The notes under the pieces were generated by a model, which saw only the letters and a program-made list of their open reading frames with translations, ran no database searches and was not told the DNA's origin. Below are positions 7,154-15,399 of a stretch of DNA of 64,000 nt, one piece after another. Numbering within the stretch: the first letter of the stretch is position 1; each line of letters starts with the position of its first letter. The position numbers and the translations under genes were made by a program. This stretch comes from Bradyrhizobium semiaridum (GTDB lineage: Bacteria > Pseudomonadota > Alphaproteobacteria > Rhizobiales > Xanthobacteraceae), in the NCBI RefSeq assembly GCF_020329505.1, contig NZ_JAGKJJ010000019.1, positions 124,001 to 188,000 on the forward strand, read 5' to 3'.

Positions 7154-9112
7154 TCACGTAGTCCTCCGATCCAATATATCCCGCACTTTGAGTGCCAGCC
7201 TAGCCTGCGAGACTGGCTTCTCCAATAGATCGACGTCCTTGTCGAGCCGTCCTTGGTGAACTATTGCGTTCCGCGAATAGCCGGTCATGTACAATATTTT
7301 GAGACCGGAGCGGATTTGCGCAGCACGTCTTCCGAGCTCCCGGCCATCGATCCCTGGCATCACCACATCGGTGATCATGAGATCTATCGGTTGATTCTCT
7401 TGCAGGATCATCATGGCGGCTTGGGCGCTTGGAGCCCAGAGAACGCGATAGTTAAGTTCGCGCAACAGATCAACCATGTAGATCCGGAGGTCGGCATCAT
7501 CCTCGACGATCAGTATGGTCTCCATCACGTCGCCTTCTGCGCACGGCTGCTCTGCTTCGGTCGAGGTTGCCGGCGAGGCGCCATGATAGCGCGGGAAATA
7601 CAGCTTGATGGTCGTTCCTTGACCGACTTCGCTGTAGATCTTGACGTGCCCGTTCGATTGCTTGACGAAGCCATATACCTGACTCAGTCCGAGCCCCGTG
7701 CCTTGTCCAGCCTCCTTGGTCGTGAAGAACGGTTCGAAGGCATGGCTGAGCGTGTCGGATGTCATTCCTTCACCAGTATCCGTAACGGACAAGACGACAT
7801 ACTGTCCGGGCGTCAGCTCTGGATTGAGCTCGGAATATTCCTCGTCTGCCGATACATTCACCGCCTCGATTGTGAGTTTACCACCATTCGGCATGGCGTC
7901 ACGGGCGTTGATGGCGAGATTGACTATAGCGGACTCTAGATGATTGGTGTCGAGTTCGACGTCCCAGAGACCCGCGCTTCCAACAGTCTGCACTTCGATG
8001 CGCTCCCCGAGCGTGCGTTGGAGGAAGTCCTGTAGCGTATTGAGGAAGTTGTTCAGGTTGAGCGGCTTCGGATCGAGCGGCTGCCGACGGGAGAACGCGA
8101 GCAAGCGGCTCGTAAGTGCGGCAGCGCGCTGGGCACCGCGCTTGGCGTGAGCGAGCGCCCGCTCAAGATTTGCGTTCCCGCTCAGTTTGCGGGCATGGCG
8201 CTCCGCCGTTTCCAGATTGCCGATCACGATCATCAGGAGATTGTTGAAATCGTGAGCGATGCCTCCACTGAGTTGTCCGACCGCCTCAAGCTTCTGCGCA
8301 GCGGCCAGCTTCTCCTGAATTTCGTGCAGACGCTCCTGCGCCTCCTTGCGCTCGGTGATGTCGCGCGTGACCTTGGCGAAACCGATAAGACCGCCAGCAT
8401 CGTCTTCGATTCGGTCGATTACGACCGACGCCCAGAATTCCGAGCCGTCCTTCCGAACCCGCCAACCCTCCGCCTCAAACCTGCCCTTCTCCGCGGCTTC
8501 AGCCAGAGCGCGTGCTGGAAGGCCAAGCTCGCGATCTTTGGCCGTGTAGAATCGGCTGAAGTTCGTTCCGATAACTTCGTCAGTCGCATACCCCTTGATA
8601 CGCTGAGCTCCAGGATTCCACGTCGTGACATAGCCGGCGGGGTCCAGCTGGAAGATCGCATAGTCAATGACTGCGTCTACGAGCTGCTGGTATCGTCTTT
8701 CACTCTCAAGCAAGCTTTCACGTGTTTGCAGCCGCTCACTGATGTCGCGGGTGACTTCCACGAATCCGAGCAGTTCACCGCCGTCGTCACGGACAGCGTT
8801 GATGACGACCGACGCCCAGAACTGGCTGCCATTCTTGCGAAGGCGCCATCCTTCCCCGCTGAAGCTGCCGGTTTTCGACGCGATCTGCAGCGCCCGTTGC
8901 GGAATTCGCGCGGCTCTTTCCTCGGGCGTATAGAACACGGAAGCAGGCTGTCCAATGATCTCTTCGACCGAGTAGCCTGTCAGCGAACTCGCCCCCGCGT
9001 TCCAGCTCGCGACCACTCCGTCTACTTCGATCATGATGATCGCATAGGCGCGGATAGCCTCCATCAGAAGCTGCAGACGCCGCGTGTCGCTGATTTTGTT
9101 GAGTTTTCGCAA
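7154..9112 (-). CDS. hybrid sensor histidine kinase (PAS-PAS-HisKA-HATPase-REC)
   Basis: A 652-residue cytoplasmic protein with no membrane segments. Two PAS domains lie at about 15-135 and 140-260, each with a WNAGA/WNPGA core and a PAC tail (EVTRDISER, KVTRDITER). The phosphoacceptor is in SGGIAHDFNNLL near residue 280; the N box is NLAINARDAMP and the G2 box GQGTGLGLSQVYG. A receiver domain occupies the last 120 residues (VEDDAD, acceptor Asp in LMITDVVMPG, Lys in LLEKP). The ligand for PAS is unknown. No response regulator gene is adjacent. Confidence 0.9.
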   Translation of the reverse strand: MRKLNKISDTRRLQLLMEAIRAYAIIMIEVDGVVASWNAGASSLTGYSVEEIIGQPASVFYTPEERAARIPQRALQIASKTGSFSGEGWRLRKNGSQFWASVVINAVRDDGGELLGFVEVTRDISERLQTRESLLESERRYQQLVDAVIDYAIFQLDPAGYVTTWNPGAQRIKGYATDEVIGTNFSRFYTAKDRELGLPARALAEAAEKGRFEAEGWRVRKDGSEFWASVVIDRIEDDAGGLIGFAKVTRDITERKEAQERLHEIQEKLAAAQKLEAVGQLSGGIAHDFNNLLMIVIGNLETAERHARKLSGNANLERALAHAKRGAQRAAALTSRLLAFSRRQPLDPKPLNLNNFLNTLQDFLQRTLGERIEVQTVGSAGLWDVELDTNHLESAIVNLAINARDAMPNGGKLTIEAVNVSADEEYSELNPELTPGQYVVLSVTDTGEGMTSDTLSHAFEPFFTTKEAGQGTGLGLSQVYGFVKQSNGHVKIYSEVGQGTTIKLYFPRYHGASPATSTEAEQPCAEGDVMETILIVEDDADLRIYMVDLLRELNYRVLWAPSAQAAMMILQENQPIDLMITDVVMPGIDGRELGRRAAQIRSGLKILYMTGYSRNAIVHQGRLDKDVDLLEKPVSQARLALKVRDILDRRTT

Positions 9113-9306
9113 TTGTAAGCGCTCCCAAAGACCAACAAATGCGAAGCGAGGAAAGCTCGGTCATCCGCGCATAGCTCCGCTGTGCAGTCGCCAGGAACCA
9201 AGCTGAGCCCTCCGGACCAGTTTGGCGTGTGCAGGTGCGAACCGAATAATCCCAGGAGCGTTGAGTTTACGGACCGATTCCGCGCTCGCCGTCTGACCGC
9301 AGTAGC

Positions 9307-10350
9307 TTAACGGATCGATTGTCCCTGCGTGCGACTCGGCGCGTGCAGGAAGGCAAGGAGCTGTATGACCAGGAATTCCGGATTTTCGTCCGGCAACCAG
9401 TGACCGGTGTCAGGCGCGACGCCGCCACGAACATTGATGGCAATCTCGCTTGCCATCTGGACTTCGGTCATACCGTTGCTCTTGTCACCTGCGAGTGCAA
9501 GCACCGGCATCGGCAATTTGTGCTTCTGGAATTCCGCAAAACGCGTCTCGTCCTCAGGAAACGCCCGATAAAGCTCGAACCCCGCACGCAAACCGCCAGG
9601 CGCCGCATAGGCCCTCGCGTAAACCGCGATGTCTTGGTCCGAAACGGATCGAATAGCCCTCTTCCTGTAGAAATCACGTATAAATTGATATTCGTGTCCG
9701 CTCACGAGCATCTCGGCAATATCGCGCTGCTGGAATAACCCGAAATGCCAAAGCTCGGGGTCAGGTTTTGATTTTGCCTCATTCCAGGCCCTCGTCGCCG
9801 GAATCGGAACATCGAGCATGGCGAGCGTTTGGACCTCATCCGGCCATTGTGCGGCATATGCATATGCAACCATCACCCCAATGTCGCGGCCAACCAGATG
9901 GACCTGGCTGGCGCCGAGTTGATGGACGAGGGCGCGAATATCCGCGGCCATGGTCGCCTTGTCGTAGCCGACCGCAGGCTTTTCGGAATCACCGGCGCCA
10001 CGGTAATCCACGGCAAGCGGGCGGTAGCCTGCCTTCGCGAGGGACGGCATCACGTTGCGCCACGTGTACCACGTCTGTGGCCAACCATGCAGCAAGACGA
10101 CAAGCGGACCGTCGTCCGGACCGCCAATAACATAGTGCAGCCGCACCCCGTTTACTTGGGCGAAACGATCATCAAACTGGTCGCGAAAACCCTCGGGAAG
10201 ACCTCCCGGTGCGAACGATGCGGCTTGAGAACCCGTTTCATCGTGTTCGTGTGATGTCTGCGCAATCGCGGTTCCGAGGGTGCTTGCGACAACAATCGCG
10301 CTCATGATCGTGAAGCGGGCCGCACGCCGGCTGATAGCCATTCTCTGCAT
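9307..10350 (-). CDS. secreted alpha/beta hydrolase, epoxide-hydrolase type
   Basis: A 347-residue product starting MQRMAISRRAARFT, with a signal peptide (Arg-Arg, then hydrophobic) ending GTAIAQ. The oxyanion motif is LLHGWPQTWYTW. The nucleophile elbow is GRDIGV, with Asp in place of Ser as in epoxide hydrolases and haloalkane dehalogenases. A late Asp (ALAGDKS) and DTGHWLPDENP complete the Asp-Asp-His triad. An upstream in-frame ATG exists at 10371, but GGAGGA sits 5 bases ahead of 10350, which decides the start. Substrate unknown. Confidence 0.82.
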   Translation of the reverse strand: MQRMAISRRAARFTIMSAIVVASTLGTAIAQTSHEHDETGSQAASFAPGGLPEGFRDQFDDRFAQVNGVRLHYVIGGPDDGPLVVLLHGWPQTWYTWRNVMPSLAKAGYRPLAVDYRGAGDSEKPAVGYDKATMAADIRALVHQLGASQVHLVGRDIGVMVAYAYAAQWPDEVQTLAMLDVPIPATRAWNEAKSKPDPELWHFGLFQQRDIAEMLVSGHEYQFIRDFYRKRAIRSVSDQDIAVYARAYAAPGGLRAGFELYRAFPEDETRFAEFQKHKLPMPVLALAGDKSNGMTEVQMASEIAINVRGGVAPDTGHWLPDENPEFLVIQLLAFLHAPSRTQGQSIR

Positions 10351-10581
10351 TGAGATCCTCCGACCAATCAAAGCAAAATGAGACCGAAAGCGGACTTTGA
10401 GGTCTTGAAATCAGGCATTGCTCGGCAGCGAAGCCGGCGATGCTTCCGCTCACCTTCTGGTCTGGAGCCACGCCTCCGTGGCACGACCAAAGCTGGCGCG
10501 GAGCTGCCCAGGGCCCACCTGTCGTCGTCGGCTTAGGTGAACGGGCGAGACGGGATGGTGAAGGGGCCCTTCCGAGGACGC

Positions 10582-11571
10582 TCAAGGCTGGCCCGTGCCA
10601 CCCGCTGATCCGTAGACTTGGCCGGTGGCGAAGCTGGCGTCGGCGGCGGCGAGCTGAACGTAGATGGAGGCCAGTTCCGCCGGCTGACCCGGCCGTCCAA
10701 ACACGGTCTGGCTGCCGAACTTTTCGAGCTTTTCCATCGTCGCGCCACCGGAGACCTGCAAGGGAGTCCAGACCGGCCCCGGCGCCACGCCGTTGACCCG
10801 AATGCCCTTGGGGCCGAGCTGCTTGGCGAGCGACTTCACATAGTTCATCGTGGCCGCCTTGGTCTGGGCATAGTCGTAAAGATCGGGCGACGGATCGTAA
10901 GCCTGCTCCGATGTCGTGCCGATGATGACCGAACCGGGTTTCAAATGCGGCAGCGCGGCCTTGATGATCCAGAACGGCGCATAAATGTTTGTCTTCATGG
11001 TCGCGTCGAAATCCTCCGACGACAGATCGAGGATCGACTGCCGCGCCTGCTGCCTAGCAGCGTTGTTGACGAGGATGTCGAGCCCGCCCAGCTCTTCGAC
11101 CGCCCTGCGCACCAGCTCCTGACAGAACTTCTCGTCTCTGAGGTCGCCGGCTATCGCCACCCCCATGCGCTCCTCGGCCTTGATCAGCTCGATGACCTGC
11201 CTGGCGTCGGGCTCTTCGCTCGGGAAATAGTTGATGGCGACGTCGGCGCCCTCACGCGCGAATGCGATCGCGGCGGCGCGTCCCATCCCGGAGTCTCCAC
11301 CGGTAATCAGCGCCTTGCGGCCGGCAAGCCGGCCTGCGCCGTGATAGGAACGCTCGCCATGATCGGGCGGCGGATCCATCTGGCTCGCCAATCCGGGCCA
11401 GGGTTGCGACTGCTTCCTGAACGGCGGTTTCGGATATTTGCCGGCCGGGTCACTCAAGGGCTGTGCGGTCATCGGGGTGTCACCCTTCACTGCGGTCGAG
11501 GTCATCGAGGCTGCGGCCATCGATGCGCCGGCACCGACAACATCCCGGCGGGAATGCGGTTTGCTCGCCAT
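10582..11571 (-). CDS. SDR-family oxidoreductase, YghA/YhdF-like
   Basis: A 329-residue protein with a long N-terminal extension (about 85 residues, beginning MASKPHSRRDVVGAGASMAA, possibly a Tat leader). The Rossmann domain has ITGGDSGMGRAAA, ILVNNAARQ and the catalytic YDYAQTK. Motifs and the DHGERSYHG pre-motif fit the stress-associated 'glucose/ribitol dehydrogenase-like' SDR group; the cofactor is NAD(P). It is the last gene of a minus-strand run with the MFS transporter (88-base gap) and small cupin. GGAG lies ahead of the ATG. Confidence 0.85.
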   Translation of the reverse strand: MASKPHSRRDVVGAGASMAAASMTSTAVKGDTPMTAQPLSDPAGKYPKPPFRKQSQPWPGLASQMDPPPDHGERSYHGAGRLAGRKALITGGDSGMGRAAAIAFAREGADVAINYFPSEEPDARQVIELIKAEERMGVAIAGDLRDEKFCQELVRRAVEELGGLDILVNNAARQQARQSILDLSSEDFDATMKTNIYAPFWIIKAALPHLKPGSVIIGTTSEQAYDPSPDLYDYAQTKAATMNYVKSLAKQLGPKGIRVNGVAPGPVWTPLQVSGGATMEKLEKFGSQTVFGRPGQPAELASIYVQLAAADASFATGQVYGSAGGTGQP

Positions 11572-11659
11572 GTGTTTCTCCACTCCTGAGCAGAACCAAC
11601 CTTTGGCCGTCCCGATCGTTGCTATTCGACGGGCGCGCGCCACAAAGGTTGCCTGATCG

Positions 11660-12865
11660 TCACTGACGGTGGGCCAGACCGAACATCAGGGCAGCCAGCG
11701 CAAACGCAGCGATCACGCAGGCGAACGTGAGATCTGCGATGACCGAGCGCGTGAAGCTCGACAGCACGCCGACGCCGATGACGGGTACGGCGTTGCCGAT
11801 GAAGCAGCAGACAAAGTAGCTCGACACCACGGAGGCGCGCTGCTCAGCAGGCGCAATCTGGTTCACCACCTGCAGGCTGCCACGATAGCCGAGGCCCGCC
11901 GACACGCCGACGCCAGCGGTGGCCGCAAGCATGACCCGGAGCGACGCAGCGGCCTGTGCCGCCACCATCGCCGCGGCAGCCGGAATCATCAGCGCCAGCG
12001 ACCACAACATCGCCACGCGACTGTCGACCGCCTGCGTGGCCACGATCACGAATGCCACCACGATGGCAAGTTCGAACAGCAAAGCGCCGCCGGCCGCGTG
12101 GTTGTGGACGTGCAGGTCCTGCGACAGAATGGCCGGCATCAGCGCCGCGTAGAAACCGACCAGCGCCATCAAGCCAAAACCCGTGATGGCGGGCGCGACG
12201 AATTGCGCACGGACGCTGTGAGGCACGGCCAGTTTGGGCCGGACCGTCAGGCGGCTCGTGTCCGGATGCCGTACCGTCTCGTGGCAGAACCAGACCAAAA
12301 GCGCCACTGCGCAGAGAACCACGAGATAGGCCACAAAGGAGAGATGTAACGGCCATGGCGCATATTGTGCGAGCAGACCCGAGGCCAGGGCCGCAATGCC
12401 GAGGCCCAGAAAGTTGCTGCTGGTCCCGATGGTCGCCGCCCGCGCCGTGTCGCCCTTGCCAACCAGTTCGGCAAGCCAGGCGTTGGCGCTGCCGCTGGCA
12501 ATGCCGATGCCGAGACCGCTGAGGATGCGCGCGACGTAGAGTGCGGCAATTCCGTTTGCAAACAGGAACACGAGCGCGGCGGCGAACAGGACCAGAGTTG
12601 CGACCAGCGCGGTGACGCGGCGTCCGATGCCGTCGGAGATCCGGCCGACAAACAGCAGCGCGGCGATATTTCCGAGAACATAGGCGGCGTAGATCAGCGT
12701 CAGCGTGATCTGGGAGAAGCCAAACTGCTGCTGATAGAGCAGATAGAGAGGAGTGACCAACGTGCTGAGACCAAAGGCCGTGCCGATCAGCGTGGCGACG
12801 GAGGCAAGCGCCGCACTCCCCTGCAACTCGCTTCGACGGGCATGGGCGATGCCGAGCTGGGCCAT
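11660..12865 (-). CDS. MFS transporter
   Basis: A 401-residue protein with about 12 hydrophobic segments. The loop 2-3 signature GRISDGIGRRV follows the second helix, as in major-facilitator proteins. A good ribosome site (AGGAGG) precedes the ATG. It lies 32 bases after a small cupin gene, and the divergent bicupin at 13379 hints at transport of a small organic acid or drug, but no substrate signature is visible. Confidence 0.85.
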   Translation of the reverse strand: MAQLGIAHARRSELQGSAALASVATLIGTAFGLSTLVTPLYLLYQQQFGFSQITLTLIYAAYVLGNIAALLFVGRISDGIGRRVTALVATLVLFAAALVFLFANGIAALYVARILSGLGIGIASGSANAWLAELVGKGDTARAATIGTSSNFLGLGIAALASGLLAQYAPWPLHLSFVAYLVVLCAVALLVWFCHETVRHPDTSRLTVRPKLAVPHSVRAQFVAPAITGFGLMALVGFYAALMPAILSQDLHVHNHAAGGALLFELAIVVAFVIVATQAVDSRVAMLWSLALMIPAAAAMVAAQAAASLRVMLAATAGVGVSAGLGYRGSLQVVNQIAPAEQRASVVSSYFVCCFIGNAVPVIGVGVLSSFTRSVIADLTFACVIAAFALAALMFGLAHRQ

Positions 12866-12897
12866 GTCTGCCTCCTAGAAATCGGGGAACTATTGCA

Positions 12898-13236
12898 TCA
12901 CGGCTCGTCACGTCCATGAACCTGGGCCGGCGGCGCGGTGGCTTCAACCGCCGTGAAGGGCTCGATGATCCTGTAGCGATGTTCCGACTGCGCGGGCACC
13001 AGCCATGAATCGCCCGGCCCGAGCCTGATGACCTGACCTTCCAGGGTGAGTTCAGCTCGGCCTGAGATCACGTAGCCGACGGTCTCATAATCCCGCCGGG
13101 CGCTCTCCTTGTCATGCGGTTGCTCGTCGCGCCACAGGCGCATAGCGACCCGATTGCCGGACACGAGATAGGTCTGTCCCATCGCGCCCGCCGGCGATGA
13201 TCGCTCGGACACTTTCTTTACCGTGCTGTCTGTCAT
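12898..13236 (-). CDS. small single-domain cupin protein
   Basis: A 112-residue protein with one cupin barrel: TVGYVISGRAELTLEGQVIR, LGPGDSWLVPAQSEHRY and a closing beta strand. The first-motif histidines are mostly replaced, so metal binding is uncertain; this could be a sensing or binding cupin rather than an enzyme. GGAG precedes the ATG. It heads the run cupin-MFS-SDR and diverges from the oxalate-decarboxylase-like gene. Confidence 0.7.
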   Translation of the reverse strand: MTDSTVKKVSERSSPAGAMGQTYLVSGNRVAMRLWRDEQPHDKESARRDYETVGYVISGRAELTLEGQVIRLGPGDSWLVPAQSEHRYRIIEPFTAVEATAPPAQVHGRDEP

Positions 13237-13378
13237 TTGCTCCGCCTCCGGTTCTCGCTTGCTGGACAAAGAACCATCTGCGGGAGGCAGGGTTGCAATT
13301 TCACCGCGGCAGAGCGCTGCGATCCTTAGGAACCTTGCCTGCGAGCTCCGCGTTCGCGCCCAACAAGAGAGTGTACAA

Positions 13379-14584
13379 TTGGACTCTCCAAATCGACAAG
13401 CCCTGCTTGCCGCTGCCGCCGCCCTTGGCGCGACCGCGGCTGCTTCGGCGCAGGACGGCAACGAACCCGTGATCGGCAACAAGGGAGCACCGATGCTCGG
13501 TCCGCGCAATCCTGTGCGTGAGCAGGAGAACCCCGACGTCTTGCGTCCGCCTTCGACCGATCGCGGTTCGCTGCCGAATCTGAGATTCTCGTCTGCGGAT
13601 TCGCATGTGAAGATGCGCGAGGGCGGCTGGTCCCGCGAGGTCACGCAGCGCGAGTTGCCGATCTCCACCACGATGGCCGGCGTCAACATGCGCCTCAAGT
13701 CCGGCGGCGTCCGCGAGCTGCATTGGCACAAGCAGGCCGAATGGGCCTTCATGCTGGCAGGCAATGCACGGGTTACCGCGGTCGACAATGACGGCCATAA
13801 CTTCATCGCGGATGTCGGCGCCGGTGACCTCTGGTATTTTCCCTCCGGCATCCCGCATTCGATCCAGGGATTGCCGGGCGACGGCTGCGAGTTTCTGCTC
13901 GCATTTCCCGACGGCGAGTTCTCGGAAGATTCCACATTCGCGATCACCGATCTGTTCGCGCACAATGATCGCAACGTGCTGGCGAAAAACCTCGGCGTCA
14001 ACGTCAAGGCGCTCGACGGCATTCCCAAGGAAGAGCGATTCATCTTCCAGGCCGAGTTGCCGCCGCCACGGCTCGAGGCAGACGCCGTGAGCGATCCGCT
14101 TGGCGCCGTGCCGCTCGATATGGTATTCAGACTGACGCAACAACCGCCGCATCAATCGTCGGGCGGCAATGTCCGCATCGCTGATACCCGTAATTTTCCG
14201 ATCTCGACCGATGTTGCCGCTGCCCTGGTCGAGGTCAATCCCGGGCACATGCGGGAGCTGCACTGGCACCCGAACGCCGACGAGTGGCAATACTACATCT
14301 CGGGCAAAGGCCGCATGACGGTGTTTGCCGCCGAAGCGCGGGCGCGTACCTTCGACTACCAAGCCGGCGACGTCGGCTATGTGCCGATGTCGATGAGCCA
14401 CTTCATCGAGAACACCGGCAGTGAGCCGCTGCGCTTGCTCGAATTGTTCAAATCGCCGCGCTTCATGGACGTCTCGCTCGCCCAATGGATGGCGCTGACG
14501 CCGCACGAACTGGTCGCCGCGCATCTGAACATCGACCGCGACATCCTGAACCGGCTGCGCAAGGACAAGCAGCCCGTGGTCTAG
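13379..14584 (+). CDS. oxalate decarboxylase-like bicupin, exported
   Basis: A 401-residue protein if translated from TTG 13379 (AGAGAG about 8 bases upstream), giving MDSPNRQALLAAAAALGA as leader; the open frame extends to 13223 but that part is not protein-like. Two cupin domains each carry metal-site motifs: RELHWHKQAEWAFML with GDLWYFPSGIPHS, and RELHWHPNADEWQYYI with GDVGYVPMSMSHF. This matches OxdC, a Mn enzyme converting oxalate to formate and CO2. A YdeP-like (formate-dehydrogenase-family) oxidoreductase lies about 1 kb downstream. Confidence 0.85.
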   Translation: MDSPNRQALLAAAAALGATAAASAQDGNEPVIGNKGAPMLGPRNPVREQENPDVLRPPSTDRGSLPNLRFSSADSHVKMREGGWSREVTQRELPISTTMAGVNMRLKSGGVRELHWHKQAEWAFMLAGNARVTAVDNDGHNFIADVGAGDLWYFPSGIPHSIQGLPGDGCEFLLAFPDGEFSEDSTFAITDLFAHNDRNVLAKNLGVNVKALDGIPKEERFIFQAELPPPRLEADAVSDPLGAVPLDMVFRLTQQPPHQSSGGNVRIADTRNFPISTDVAAALVEVNPGHMRELHWHPNADEWQYYISGKGRMTVFAAEARARTFDYQAGDVGYVPMSMSHFIENTGSEPLRLLELFKSPRFMDVSLAQWMALTPHELVAAHLNIDRDILNRLRKDKQPVV

Positions 14585-14656
14585 CGCGGCGCCTCGTCCG
14601 TCCAGACCGCCGGCCGACGTCACGCCAGTCTCCACGGCACCATCGGCTATCGCGCC

Positions 14657-14839
14657 TCATGCAGTGCGAGGATGCCGCGCGTGCAACAATCTGGCAAATG
14701 CCTCGCGGTCGGCATCATGTCCCTTCATGGCGACCTCGAACAGCGCCGCCTGAATGTCGCGCGGCATGTCTCCCCAGACGGCAGGACAGAACCCAAAGCG
14801 TGATCGATGCGGGGCTGCCGTCGCATGAGGCGGCATCAC
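14657..14839 (-). CDS. small conserved-looking protein, unknown
   Basis: A 60-residue frame. The last 35 residues, starting MPRDIQAALFEVAMKGHDAD and ending LLHARHPRTA, are compositionally coherent and resemble short Bradyrhizobium proteins ending His-x-Arg-His-Pro-Arg-Thr. The N-terminus is uncertain; the ATG before PRDIQ could be the true start. It occupies the 320-base gap between the bicupin and the Nudix gene. Confidence 0.45.
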   Translation of the reverse strand: MMPPHATAAPHRSRFGFCPAVWGDMPRDIQAALFEVAMKGHDADREAFARLLHARHPRTA

Positions 14840-14903
14840 CGTCGAGGACTGGCCTGGAAATCTCCTTGTGATACGCTGGCTGCGACCAACGTTTTAAGCA
14901 ATC

Positions 14904-15377
14904 ATGGCCCTAAAAAGCGCCGGCGTCGTCGCATTCCGCATGAGGCTCGGGAGCATCGAGGTGCTTCTGGTTCATCCCGGCGGCCCCTTCTGGCGCAACA
15001 AGGATTTGGGCGCCTGGTCGATCCCGAAGGGCGAGTATGATAGCAGCGAGGAGCCGGAGGATGTCGCGCGCAGGGAATTTCAGGAAGAGATCGGCGTCCA
15101 GCTGAAAGTCCCCCTGCGCTCATTGGGCGAGATCAGGCAGCGCGGCGGCAAGGCCGTCACGGCCTTTGCCGCGGAAGCGGACGTCGACACGAGGACTATC
15201 CAGAGCAACTCGTTCGAGATCGAATGGCCGCCGCGAAGCGGACACCGGCAGACCTTCCCGGAGGTCGATCGCGCGGAATGGTTCGATCTGTCTTGGGCGC
15301 ATCGAAAGATCAATCCGGGACAGAGACCGCTGCTCGACCGGCTTGAGGCGATGTGCGCCGCCGCGCGGAAGCGCTGA
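14904..15377 (+). CDS. Nudix hydrolase
   Basis: A 157-residue protein with a complete Nudix box: Gly-x5-Glu-x7-Arg-Glu-x2-Glu-Glu-x-Gly in the segment GEYDSSEEPEDVARREFQEE plus IG, at about residues 46-67. Nudix enzymes cleave nucleoside diphosphates linked to another moiety. The N-terminal KSAGVVAFRMRLGSIEVLLV and WSIPKGEY resemble the Ap4A/'predicted NTP pyrophosphohydrolase' subgroup. Substrate not determinable. It converges with the oxidoreductase gene. Confidence 0.85.
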   Translation: MALKSAGVVAFRMRLGSIEVLLVHPGGPFWRNKDLGAWSIPKGEYDSSEEPEDVARREFQEEIGVQLKVPLRSLGEIRQRGGKAVTAFAAEADVDTRTIQSNSFEIEWPPRSGHRQTFPEVDRAEWFDLSWAHRKINPGQRPLLDRLEAMCAAARKR

Positions 15378-15399
15378 CCCGGAAGGGCCAGCCTCAATT